Assembly: GCA_026874595.1 (NCBI GenBank)
Contig: CM049317.1
Span: 40,946,401 to 41,010,400 of the forward strand
DNA from: Sipunculus nudus
Taxonomy: Eukaryota > Annelida > Sipuncula > Golfingiida > Sipunculidae
Length of the DNA stretch: 64,000 bases
Reading direction: 5' to 3'
Under the pieces are notes generated by a model. It saw only the letters and a program-made list of their open reading frames with translations, was not told the origin of the DNA and ran no database searches. Below are positions 35,066 through 44,905 of the stretch, piece by piece; positions within the stretch are counted from its first letter, which is position 1, and every line of letters starts with the position of its first letter. Made by a program: the position numbers and the translations under genes.

Positions 35066-36318
35066 ATGGATCCCCCGACCTCGTACCGTACCAGTGATTT
35101 TTTTTATTTCCATTGAAAAAAACATTGAAAATGAATCTGCATTAAACGGTCAAGTTAAAGTGAATTTATCCTCCCAACTTTTCTTGCATCCTCATTATGG
35201 CCCGTGGGAAGTGAGTTTAACCCAATTAACATTCCCATCCGCTTGGTATACCGTTCATGAAAAGGAATGTTTTTTACGTCTGGTTCATACTAAAATTCAT
35301 AAAACCACTAAAGAAACCACCACCTACTCCGCACAAACATATTTAGAACCAGGATATTATCCCCGTCATTTTATTTTTCGAAAATGGCAAAATAGGGCCG
35401 GTGGGAGAAAACAATTAGATCGTATGCTTTATGTAGGATCTTTAAAAGCTCTAAAAATATAATAGAGGAATTAAATAAATTAAAAGCAGAATTACATTTA
35501 GAAGGATCCCAACATGAAAATAATGAAGCAGGAATTGTACGTTTAGTTCAACGTGTTTTGGCTAGAACTACAGACAAAAACGATAAGAGTGGAGAAAATG
35601 TTGGTTATGGACTGACTTTCCCAGGAATACACAATACATCCTGTAAGTCAGTTGCCTCTGGTATGGATAATAATACTTATGACCATAATTTCAAATTACA
35701 CATGTTTGGATTTAATCGGGATTTATATGAATATGAAATTGAAGAACCCATTATAGGTTCCACATATGTCGTAAATAAAAACGAATGGAATATCATGGAT
35801 TTAAATTGGGAACGGGTTTTGCATTCGCATTTCAGAATAAAAAATGACAAGAAAAATACAGACAAGGGCTGTTTTCAGGTACATTACCCTCGGGTCGCTC
35901 AAAATCAAATCCGTATCAATGAAATTGAATCCATCCTGGAAGTGCATAGGGATTTTACACGCCCTGATACGTTCCGATAAATTAAAGATTTTAATCCTAA
36001 TAAATATGAAGGGCCTGAACGGGTCTTGACCACAATTCAAGCCCGGCCAAAGCCAATGCGAAACGCCCTAAAGACGAATATTTAATTGAAAGTACGTATA
36101 AAAACCCTGTGCTTTCATTTCGAAAACCTGACAGGCGCTTTTGTGAATTATTTTCTTCCACCTACCATCACCCCTTAACCACTACTAATTACCATGAATG
36201 TCTAAGCGGGTGGTACTCTTATATGACCTTTCAATTCAAACATTCGTCAGGCCATAACGCTATTTTTATCCCGGGAGGAAAAATATTTATGCAATTGCAC
36301 TTTAAACCATGTAATTGA
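35066..36318 (+). pseudogene. Minor-capsid (penton)-like protein, copy B, frameshifted
   Basis: Paralogue of copy A in the same order of motifs: WEVSLTQLTFPSAWYTV and the GYYPRHF motif near the start, RINEIESILEVH in the middle, and FIPGGKIFMQLHFKP at the end (copy A has FIPGGDLFMQLYFKP). Coding segments lie in at least three frames (around 35094-35460, 35558-35980, 36109-36318), so frameshifts dominate. Copy A is instead damaged mostly by stops. A Lys/Glu-rich stretch joins the first two parts. The role inferred is the same as copy A: a vertex or minor capsid protein. No polyadenylation signal is evident after the stop. Confidence 0.62.
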
Positions 36319-36331
36319 TATATTTTTTTTT

Positions 36332-36459
36332 TCCAAACCGTTCCGGTTCCCCTCCCCGTACTTCCGTTGCCTATGATCCTTGCATAACACTTCCGAAACC
36401 CCATGAAATTTTTTAAACCCTTCCGGTCTACTTTGTACCGGTCCCCCACGGAAGTCAGG
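36332..36459 (+). promoter_or_regulatory. Upstream region with repeated TTCCG motifs
   Basis: Between copy B and the next TATA box lie ccgttccggttcc, tacttccgttg, cacttccgaaac, cccttccggtc and the inverted acggaagtc. It is the same motif class as in the divergent promoter at 33023-33088. Likely regulatory sites, by inference. Confidence 0.35.
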
Positions 36460-36467
36460 TATATAAA
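36460..36467 (+). promoter_or_regulatory. TATA box of the Cys-rich gene
   Basis: TATATAAA, 34 bases before the ATG at 36494. Confidence 0.6.
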
Positions 36468-36493
36468 CCGGGTCCCGCATCCTCACAGAAACC

Positions 36494-37176
36494 ATGGCAT
36501 ATAGTCGTCACCAGCTTGGTCTGCCTGGGCACCGGGGATCTCGTCAACGTCCTTGCAAGCATTGTAAAACACATTTAGCCAAGTATCCTGAAAACGATTA
36601 CAGTTTTTCTGCTTGGTACGGACACTGGTTCAACTGTCCACGAGGTGGGTGTAATTCCAAGCTGTTCTCTCTACTGTGTGACGTGTCGGAATTTCACGAT
36701 GATCATTTCCGCTGCCGCAGAGATGAGTCTTTAGAAGATTTAATTTGAGCCTACCGCACTATCGTGCTGGAATTCAGTGACTGTGACGTGCTTTACGAAA
36801 AAATTTTCACTACGTTACCAAAGTGCCTGCAGATAGAAAGAAACGGATCTTTGAAACCCGCAGTACTCCCATCCATGTGACACCGGCTGATACATTGAAT
36901 TATCCCAGTATATACCAACATAAAATCTGGGAGGATAAATTCCAGGTGACAAATATCCACGCCCGAAACCGTGAAGTCGGCTTCAGTAAAACACCGGAAA
37001 GTTGTCACGTGAAACCCATGACATTGACTTTAGTGATACAATGAAAAAATACGAAAGCCGTTACCGCCTCCTGGATAATCATTGCTGTGCTAAAAAATGC
37101 CGGGTCTACATGATGCACGCCTACATGGGCCAAGTGAAAGACGCCGCTAACGAACAAGACATACAAGAAGGAAAAC

Positions 37177-37177
<1 letters not shown>
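36494..37177 (+). pseudogene. Cys/His-rich protein of the viral locus, broken
   Basis: The frame opens with an ATG downstream of a clear TATA box. The first 84 residues hold a possible zinc-binding set: C21-x2-C24, H44, C48, C53, C62, H68, H71 and C74. A TGA at 36746 interrupts the frame. Coding character then continues in frames starting near 36823 (RSTPIHVTPADTLNYPS) and 37002 (KKYESRYRLLDNHCCAKKC), giving one stop and about two frameshifts. The 3' end is lost in an AT microsatellite at which a retroelement is inserted. I do not recognise the family. Tight spacing to copy B and the shared promoter style place it in the viral locus. Confidence 0.5.

Positions 37178-37230
<53 letters not shown>
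37178..37230. repeat. (AT)n microsatellite, target of the LTR element
   Basis: TA/AT dinucleotides up to the first base of the LTR. Matching AT repeats (atatatatatat) resume directly after the 3' LTR end at 46863, so the element inserted into the microsatellite. The target duplication cannot be read within such a repeat. Confidence 0.85.
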
Positions 37231-38102
37231 TGTTACAGATGTCTCTTTTATTGTATGTGTATGTGCGGCGCTGGCGTTGGCCGTTGCCAAGAAGGTATAA
37301 CCCGGCCAACGCGTGGGGTCAGACGTGTAAACAGCGGTCATGCTAGTCTGGGGTTTTCTCGCCTGGCCGAGCCGGGCCGGCTCAGGTGTGAACCCTGATA
37401 TATAGAAACACAGCATTCTTGTTCTAGATGTTATCTGTAACGCGTGTGTACTGTGTATTATGTATTGTTCTTTAGATTGTTCGGGTAATGGAAAGTTCTC
37501 GGCTTAAGATGAGAAGCTATAAATAGGGGCTGTGTTTTAGAGCAAAGAGGTGAGGAGAAAAATAATCCAGCGGACACGGAAGCGTGTAAGTCAGTTGTGC
37601 ACCTTTTCAGATAAGTGCGGCAATTATAGATTTTCTTCTAAATTTTTGACGGATTTTATATAGTCTTCAGTTGCCTTTCGGATCACTGCCAGGACTTCAC
37701 TTTGGATTACAGTAGATTGATTTTGTGATTACATTGGACTGTTATTCTCTGAGCAGATCTGTGTGAACTGTTCATCCGGTTTATACATTTTAATGGACTT
37801 GTGACTGTGACAGTGGTGGTATCCAGGTACTGTGCACTTTGTTTATTATGCTGTGTGATTATATTGATTTGCTGTTATACTGTTGTTGTACTGTGTTATT
37901 ATATTGATCTAGTGTATTGTAATGTTAGGGTCGTTTAAAGAATAAATTATAGTTATTTGTTAACAAAAAAACACTGACTTCTTTATTCATTCTCCTAGAC
38001 ATTTCACGCTGCCTAGTGTTCCAGAATCTTATTTTTTTATCTCCATGACAAAGTTTATGTTCGTCACGCCTACGTGATCTGTTGATATTAGGTTCCGTAA
38101 CA
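37231..38102 (+). repeat. 5' LTR of the Gmr1-like element
   Basis: 872 bp starting TGTTACAGATG and ending GGTTCCGTAACA, with TG/CA ends extended to a 6-bp inverted repeat. A TATA-like ctataaatag occurs near 37519-37528, and aataaa near 37941. Its last 94 bases recur at 46768-46862 with a few changes, confirming the 3' boundary. Confidence 0.8.
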
Positions 38103-38108
38103 TAAAAT

Positions 38109-38126
38109 TGTGGGCTCGTCCGGGAG
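38109..38126 (+). promoter_or_regulatory. Primer binding site, tRNA-Pro type
   Basis: TGTGGGCTCGTCCGGGAG lies six bases after the LTR. It differs at two positions from the standard complement of the tRNA-Pro 3' end (TGGGGGCTCGTCCGGGAT). It primes minus-strand cDNA synthesis in LTR retroelements. Confidence 0.7.
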
Positions 38127-39261
38127 GCTTAATAGTTTTGCAAATGTATAAGGCCTTGACCTAGACATAGGGCCGTATGCTCGAAGAGTGTTTAAGTTAG
38201 ACTGTTTAACGTAATACCGTGTTTAGCTAAACATTGTTTAGCGCTAAACAGTGTTTAAATTTAACTGGTATGCTCGAAGCTGTGTTTAACTAACAACTCG
38301 TTGTTAAATTTGGACACCCTGTTTAGCTGACCTTTTTACACTTCCTGGAACAAAAAGGCGCCAGATCTTGCAGAACACCTGCATGTGTAACCCAGTGCGC
38401 ATGACATGGGAAGTCCACACTGAGGCTTTTAACTGGTATATAGGCTGACGTGAGTACGTGCTCCTGTTTAGAATGGAAGGACGTAAAAGAAACCGGTCTG
38501 TCAACTGGTCAGAAGACGAAAAGGAGTTACTTTTACATCGAATTGCTGAAAAGGCAACTGTTATAGAAGATAAACGAATCAACTTGAACAGTATAAAACG
38601 CAAAGCCGCCGCTTGGAGAGATGTTCATGACGCTCACACACAGAAATACGGGCATCAGAGAAGTATCACACAAATTTAAGCCCAGTGGCACCGGATGAAA
38701 CTAGCTGCCAAAAAAAGAGTTTTCTTGTTACCGAAAAGAACAGAGTAAAACAGGAGGGGGACCAGAGCCAAAACTACAAAAAGCAATGTCTCAACAAATC
38801 CAGCAGTTGATTCCAGCAGAGTTTGACGAGCTAACAGACCCGTTTGATGACGATTCTCAGGCACGCGATGTCAATGAGAACCATGTTCTTCCAGAGCAGT
38901 CAACAGAATCAGAATCGGAGGAATCGTTTCCACTCACACAGTAAGTTACCTGCTCCATGTTCTTAAAAGGACTCCTTAAGTATTTCGAATAGTTATCCCT
39001 CCAGGTATTTATTGGACCCAGCTCAAAGTTATTAACGATCCATGCGTTGACGCGTGGCCAACAACAAATACATAATGAACATATAAGATGTTATGCTTTC
39101 ATCAACTAGACAAGAACTTGAATTCTAGAATAAGTCTCCTCTCAAAGCTTTATTTATTTGTATATTTTATGCATTCCTTTGCAGTGGTTACTCTACATTC
39201 GCTGTAGAACTGGATATTGCATTTAGTTAGACTGACCGAGCCGGTGAAATGGTTGCACCAC

Positions 39262-39585
39262 ATCGGCTTCTGTGGCTCAGAGTAGAGCACAGAAATTCAA
39301 GGACGGGATATCGTGAGTTCTCAGCCGAGGTGATCAGATTTTTCACGAGAAGGCCGTGCCCTATGACTGTGTTTCACTCACAAACGAATGCGCCTTTCGG
39401 GAGGGGGGGGGGGTTCCTCAGTGCTTTGACCCAGCAATGGGGACGATTACATGCCCAGGGCCTGCAGATGCAGTAGTCCCGCTGGCCTGGTTGACGCAAG
39501 GGTATGAAATGAGAGGAGGCGTGTGATACTGCCCTGTCACGTAGTGCGAAACCGGAATGAAATTCTGCAGAAGTACATATACTTG
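39262..39585 (+). repeat. tRNA-derived SINE, copy 1 (inside Harbinger)
   Basis: Matches 52551-52885 from cggcttctgtggct through acatatactt. The tRNA-like head has a recognisable A-box region (gtggctcagagtagagc), but the B box is damaged (gtgagttctcagcc). A G-run of 12 bases near 39405 replaces a short unique stretch in the other copy. Confidence 0.8.
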
Positions 39586-39589
39586 GAGT

Positions 39590-39905
39590 TTTTATAAAAA
39601 TAGGCAAGAAAACAGTGATATCACCGCACACAGGCTGTTCATTTTGTTTATATCAATGTGTTTATAATATGCGGGGACCCACAAAAATAATCAAAACAAA
39701 TTCAACAGGGGTATCTGGCAGCATGTCAGAAAAGCCAGAGCTTTGGAAATGGTGTTCTGCAACAAGTGACCTGTCTACCTCCACATATATGCAACTTACC
39801 ACCTCAGGTTACATGGTTTTCTTGTTTGTCAACATTGCTGTGTTTACAAACATGTTGTTGATAAACAAGATCATACATCCTTCACAAAGGCGTTATAAGA
39901 ACTTT
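39590..39905 (+). repeat. Repeat shared with 53213-53520, downstream of SINE copy 1
   Basis: About 315 bp similar to 53213-53520, containing ttttgtttatatcaa, gtgtttataatatg and tgtgtttacaaacatg in the same order. It directly follows the SINE here, whereas in the second locus about 330 bp intervene. The two may be parts of one larger composite repeat. Confidence 0.7.
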
Positions 39906-41022
39906 TCACAACCAAAATTACCCTTAGATCATTTATAATTACACAGAGAAAACCAGGAATCGCATAAATTATCTTTCAAAAGGCAGGTGAATGCGCACCT
40001 TTAATACGAATATAATATTTGAGTAAATGCAGTTTAATTTCGTTTTTTTTTATTCCCATAGAACTTTTTTTATGAAATAACGAAATCAGGATAGGAATTT
40101 AAAAATCTGTTCACATTCAGATGCAGACTAGAAAATGTAGTATGAATATAATTTACAGGATAAGGAGTTTAGTTATTATCCTAATTTTAACAATTTTATC
40201 AAACTCGTTTAAAAATTGATATATCACTGGTAGGCCACCATAATTGCAGAGTACATGTAGCAGGCATTTCACGGTTAATAAGAAATTCTTTACTCCTTTA
40301 TACATCTATTTTTTAAAACAAAAATTGCTTAAATTTATCTCTAGTGATGGTAACTTTAACATATTTGTGTTATAGCTTCAGTGAAACCAGCAACAACTAT
40401 CAGACTTTTTCTGACCCACCTGAAGAAATATCTGCTTCGGCGAAATCACCCACCAGTGACCATGAACGGGTTTGCAAGAGGCAGAAAGCACAAGCTGGCG
40501 AGTCACCGAATGGACTTGCGGCCCAGCAACAGGTACTGCTACTAGCTCAGGAAGAACATAAGAAGAAGATGAACTATCTAGATGAAGAGCATAATTTGAA
40601 AATGAGAGTCTATCGCCTAAAAGAGCAAATTGCAAGCCATAAATTAGCCACATTACAGAATACTCCAAAGCGATCTGACAATACCAACCAGGGTAGCGAC
40701 AGCGATTCTGCCACGCGGGACAGTGGTGAACTAGTATATGCAAGTCTATTGACCGCCGGTAATTTCAATTCAGGCACCAGTGGTCGTTTTCTCAGTGTGT
40801 AGACCTAATATGAAGCCTCCCCATAACTGTACTGATAAGCTTGTACTTTTGGTAAGCATTTGTAGTTGATTAAGTTTCTGGATTCACACAAAGGATACAT
40901 GTCGTAGATATGTGTAAAAGCAACACAACAGGTTGTACTTTGGAATAGGAACTTCATTCAAATGTCTTAAAATCAGTTTATAAATGACATAAACTGGCTA
41001 TAATAACTTTTTATTATTTCAG

Positions 41023-41702
41023 GAAGTGTGGATTCATGAGCTGCCACCTCAGGTGCTGTGTGAAATTTTCAAATTCTTGCCAGCTTCCTCCTTGATATCA
41101 ACCATTGCTAATGTTTGCACATCCTTTAGAGAAACAGTATCATGTTCTGCACTTTGGGCCAAACTAAGACAAATTGAACTTTCTGAAGACGAAGGAATGC
41201 AAGAGGATGTTGCAAAATTCTTATCATGGTCAGTTAATGTTAGAGTCCTTTTTCTTGACTTGCACATCGTCAGCAACTTAGATGTTTTTAGATATCTGGA
41301 AAGATTAGAGACTTTGACACTTGCCGGAATTTCACATCCTTGTCAACCAGAGAGAATCCAAAAAGCAGTGGGGACCTGCCACACAGTAACCTGGTAACAT
41401 CTTTGAAACTATGCGGTATTATTGGCTTTAGTGAGGGGTGTCTACTTGATCTTGTAGGAGCATTGACACATTTGACCAGTTTTACATCCTTGTATATGGT
41501 AGGCATATCAGCATCCACAGCTACCGAAATGATAAATAAAGTGCCTACACTTCAAAAACTGTGTGTCAGCCCGTGTGGGAATGTTCAGGAGTGGGCATCC
41601 TTGATAAACAGTAGCCACGTACGTTTTGGCCACAGCGTAATTGATTATGTACCACGACATCTTTTGAGATATAACCGAGCATACTATTCATTTCCTCGCT
41701 GA
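41023..41702 (+). pseudogene. F-box and leucine-rich-repeat protein exon(s) carried by Harbinger
   Basis: A splice-acceptor-like tract (ttattatttcag) precedes a frame encoding WIHELPPQVLCEIFKFLPA, a typical F-box with the LP, hydrophobic and FL positions conserved, followed by CTSFRE. After a frameshift near 41350-41400 the second half gives leucine-rich repeat-like text (LVTSLKLCGIIGF, LVGALTHLTSF) up to the stop at 41700. F-box proteins bring substrates to SCF ubiquitin ligases; the LRR part would choose the target. The exon lies between the Myb-like gene and the transposase on the same strand, inside the terminal repeats. It may be captured host sequence or a long-standing part of this transposon family. 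The first exon was not identified. Confidence 0.7.
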
Positions 41703-41732
41703 ACGGTTGTTCATGCATCAAAATGAATTTAG

Positions 41733-42718
41733 AAAAATGATTTTCTTGATGATTTTGAATTTAGAAAACGGTTCCGTTTTACGAAAGAAACAACAAGATA
41801 CATCATTAAGCAAATACAGCACAATGAAAATTTACAACGCAGCACAAGGCGTAACCAAGCTCTCCCTGTACATGTTCAGGCTTTAATATCACTGAGGTTC
41901 TACGCAACGGGAACATACCAACTTGTTGTTGGTGATACCTTGAATGTACATCAGTGTACGGTTTCAAGAACTGTAAAACATGTTAGCATTGCTCTTGCAA
42001 GAATAAAGTAACGCTTCATCTATATGCCAAGAACCCGTCAAGAACACGAGGCCACTGTTGACTCTTTTTACAAAATAGCTCGATTTCCAAACGTGATCGG
42101 TGCGATTGACTGCACGCATATAGCTATTGCTAATCCAGGGGGAGATCAAGGTGCTCGTTTTGTCAACAGGAAAGGCTGGTATTCCATCAATACTCAAGTC
42201 GTATGCAATGCTGACATGAGGATTGCTAACATAGCTAGTAGCCCGCTGGTATGGATCTGCTCATGATTCAAGAATTTTTAACGAATCTGCTCTTAAAGCT
42301 GACCTGGAAGCAGGAAAGTACAGGGGTTACCTAGTTGGAGATCCTGGGTACGCTTTGCAGCCATACCTGATGACTCCTGTACCAAATCCCACAAACGAGC
42401 AGGAAAAAAGGTATAATCGTTCACAAAGAAGCACTAGAAATGTGATAGAGAGACTCTTTGGGGTATGGAAAAGTAGATTTTCATGTTTGAGGAACGTTTT
42501 TAGACTTAAACTCAACACATCTTTTGCTGTCATTGTTGTAGTTGCGGTGCTACATAACATAATAATAAATCGCTGTGAACCTGACGTAGATACTGAGGAA
42601 CAGATCGAGGGGTGACATAGAAGAGGACGCGCATGATGATCATCAAGTAGAACCTCCTCCTCAACCTACATTACGAGGATTTCTTGCAAGGGCAAGACTT
42701 ATTGAAGCCCATTTTTAA
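41733..42718 (+). pseudogene. Harbinger DDE transposase, broken
   Basis: The N-terminal helix-turn-helix-like part (41733-42008) reads through VSRTVKHVSIALARIK to a stop TAA at 42009. It is followed in the same frame by the catalytic domain. Acidic residues expected for the DDE triad are visible: D in GAIDCTH, D in VGDPGYALQ and E in RNVIERLFGVWKSRF. A frameshift lies near 42240, before ARWYGSAHDSRIF. A second lies near 42612, after which the C-terminus ends with ARARLIEAHF at 42718. This is the usual length and order of a HARBI1-type nuclease. One stop and two frameshifts make it inactive, although the catalytic residues remain. Confidence 0.88.
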
Positions 42719-43497
42719 ACGTTCATATTTGTTTTCTTATTTCTGTTTCGTTCACATTTTATTTTATATTCATTAAAATGTGAGGACAGTATGTCAGTGT
42801 TTTCTGGTAATTGCTACATATTTTTAAAAACTCTTGGAGCAAGCAGCAGGAGGTTAGCGCGTGGAGCCTCGCTCTTATTTCAGCCAAGGTTAAGGCAAAT
42901 CTTTAAGATGTCAGGTCTATTTATTTGACCTTCATTGGTGAATAACTAGCATTATTGGTTTAGAATACCTATAATATACATAACTATGAGTGGATAATGC
43001 TGTCTTGTGAAGTAGATACATGCCTGCATTTTCAGTAATCCCCATTAATTGTGTAGCAAAGGATGACTACTGTTTGTTTGAGAATAAAAAACCACTAAAC
43101 CTATAATTTGATATGTTATCATAGTCTAGTAAAGTGGTTATTTTCATGAGATATTTTTTATCTTCTTTGGTGTTATTCAGAATGCTGTGGGTATGAGTAT
43201 CTTATTATGAGTGGCATAATGAATTATGGCTGTCCTGAAAAAAAATCCTTAAACTGTGACTGATTTAATTGAAACAACCTGAAGTTTCAATCCTGATTTG
43301 TGTAACTTCTGTACATAAGATGCGTGTTTAAATGACTTAAACATACCCTATTGGGTGTCTAAATGTTTGGGGTGTTTAAGGAAGGTTAAGACAGTGTTTA
43401 AATTTAGACACCTTTCGAGCATACCAGTTAAATTAAACACTGATTAAATCAGCCATTTAAACACTCTAACTTTAAACATCCTTCGAGTATACGGCCC
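42719..43497. other. 3' untranslated flank and right end of Harbinger
   Basis: AT-rich, without a recognisable gene. The last 110 bases form the right terminal repeat, rich in gtttaaat-type repeats that mirror the left end. Confidence 0.6.
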
Positions 43498-43603
43498 ATA
43501 TTGTTTACAAAACATTGTTAACAAGATTACATATTGTTTACATTACATTGTTTACAAGATTTATCTCAGTGGAGGATTTTTGTTTAAGTTTTAACATCTT
43601 AAC

Positions 43604-44905
43604 ATGGCAGATTTCAAACCTGAGACATTTGTTGACGATCCCGACCCTGATCAACATGAACAGTTGACAAAGGAACAGTTGATGCGTTTGGGGCAAAACT
43701 TAGGGCTAAGTGTGAAAAAAGCTTTGAGAAAGCCATTGCTAAAATCATGCAAGATCTAGTTATCAAAGGTTTAATTGAAGAGAGTGTAGTAGAAACATAA
43801 AAAAATGACAGCCTTGCTATGAATTTAGAATTTAAAAAGTTGGAAATGCAACATGAGCTAGCATTAAAGGAGAGTGAATTAGAAAAACAAAAAGAAATAG
43901 AAAGAGACAGACTAGAAAAATAAAAAGAAATTGAGTTTAAACGATTGAAGTTAGAAAGACTTAAACTAGAACATAGTCTACGTGCTGCCCCAACTCACAG
44001 TTTTGATGTTGCTAAACACATTAGACTTGTCCCACCTTTTCAAGAGAAAGAGGTTGATAAATATTTCGTACACTTTGAGAAAGAAGCTAAAAATTTAAAA
44101 TGGCCTAAGGAAAATTGGACTATGGTGTTACCAAGTGTATTGGCTGGCAAGGCCAAAGAATTTATACAGAGCTTTCAGTAGAAGCCGCTGCTGACTATGA
44201 CCAGGTTAAACGGTTAATCCTAAAAGGGTTATGAGTTCTTCCGGAGGTTAACAGCCAAAATTCAGAAATTGGGAAAAGCGCAAAGCAAAGACCTACGTAA
44301 GATTTGCTAGGACAAAAGAGCATTTGTTTGATCGCTGGTGTAGTTCTAAAAATGTAATGAAAGATTATGACAATTTGCGCCAGTTGTTTTTGCTTGAAGA
44401 ATTTAAGCGCTGCATAAACGCAGATGTTAAAACTTTTCTCGATTTGAAAAGTCCTGAAACACTTGATATTGCTGATTAATTAGTTGATGAGTATTCATTA
44501 ACACACAAAATGTCCTTTACTAGCAAATCAAACCAGTCATTTACAAACAAGAATGTAAATCAGTATGGTCAAAAGAAGTTTAAAGCGCAGTCACCCAGTA
44601 CTAGTTGTCCTGATAGTTCAGCAAAGTCCATTGCTACACCTCAGTCCACTTCCACTGTGTCTGAATTCAACCAAGACCAGTCATTTTCAAAGAAAATCTG
44701 TAATTACTGCAAAAAGGAAGGTCATCTAAAATCAGACTGCTGGAAACTTGCAAATAAACCAAAGGATAAACCTTCTGGTTTTGTTTCAAAATCTATGCAT
44801 AGCATAGTACAAGAGCCAGGCTCTTTTCATGTAAATAAGGGGTACAACTCCTTTATTGACTCTAAAAGAGGGTTTGATGCTACGGAGGCCAAAGTACCGT
44901 CTTAA
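43604..44905 (+). pseudogene. gag: gag of the Gmr1-like element, SCAN-like capsid plus zinc knuckle
   Basis: Starts at ATG 43604. After an early frameshift and two stops, a Lys/Glu-rich coiled region is followed by the capsid segment around 44005-44180 (HIRLVPPFQEKEVDKYFVHF, then LAGKAKEFIQ). This resembles the vertebrate SCAN domain, which is thought to derive from Gmr1-like Ty3 gag. Capsid remnants continue in other frames to about 44500, with LFDRW and LFLLEEFKRCI. A zinc knuckle C-x2-C-x4-H-x4-C (CNYCKKEGHLKSDC, 44699-44740) binds genomic RNA. The 131-codon frame 44510-44905 ends at TAA. Multiple lesions make it non-functional. Confidence 0.8.

Larger units (their letters stand above)
28467..37177. 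mobile_element. Decayed Polinton/adintovirus-like integrated virus (partial)
   Basis: About 8.7 kb of compact genes with short spacers and TATA-driven starts: capsid tail, capsid, two minus-strand unknown regions, RING-like, PC4-like, two minor-capsid-like copies and a Cys-rich gene. Both ends are cut, by satellite on the left and a microsatellite/retroelement on the right, so terminal repeats cannot be tested. No protein-primed DNA polymerase B, integrase, protease or packaging ATPase was recognised. It is a fossil copy: every gene with recognisable length carries lesions. Confidence 0.65.
38473..40802 (+). pseudogene. Myb/SANT-like DNA-binding protein of Harbinger, broken, two exons
   Basis: The second protein of Harbinger transposons helps transposase bind the ends and enter the nucleus. 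Exon 1 starts at ATG 38473 with NWSEDEKELLLHRI, a Myb/SANT-like first helix. The frame meets TAA at 38677, and after a run of seven A (near 38708) the coding signal moves to another frame containing SKTGGGPEPKLQKAMSQQI and an acidic stretch. Exon 1 ends at a donor-like GTAAGT near 38941. Exon 2 resumes near 40376 after tgttatag and encodes a Lys/Glu/Gln-rich probable coiled coil (LLLAQEEHKKKMNYLDEEH) until the stop at 40800. Between them lies a 1.4-kb intron-like gap holding a SINE. One stop and one frameshift make it non-functional. Confidence 0.75.
38170..43497 (+). mobile_element. PIF/Harbinger DNA transposon (5328 bp)
   Basis: Terminal inverted repeats begin GGGCCGTATGCTCGAAG on the left and, read inward from the right end, GGGCCGTATACTCGAAG. 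Both are flanked by ATA (38167-38169 and 43498-43500), a 3-bp target duplication. A second inverted pair around ggtatgctcgaag (about 38267 and 43425) lengthens the ends to over 100 bp. It carries, all on the plus strand, a Myb-like gene, an F-box/LRR exon and a DDE transposase. A SINE lies in its first intron-like gap. It is inserted in the leader of the Gmr1-like element. Confidence 0.85.

Noticed and set aside
37178-37346. Open frames reading Tyr-Ile repeats on both strands
   Set aside because: Translation of the AT microsatellite. The only real coding remnant is the Cys-rich gene to its left.
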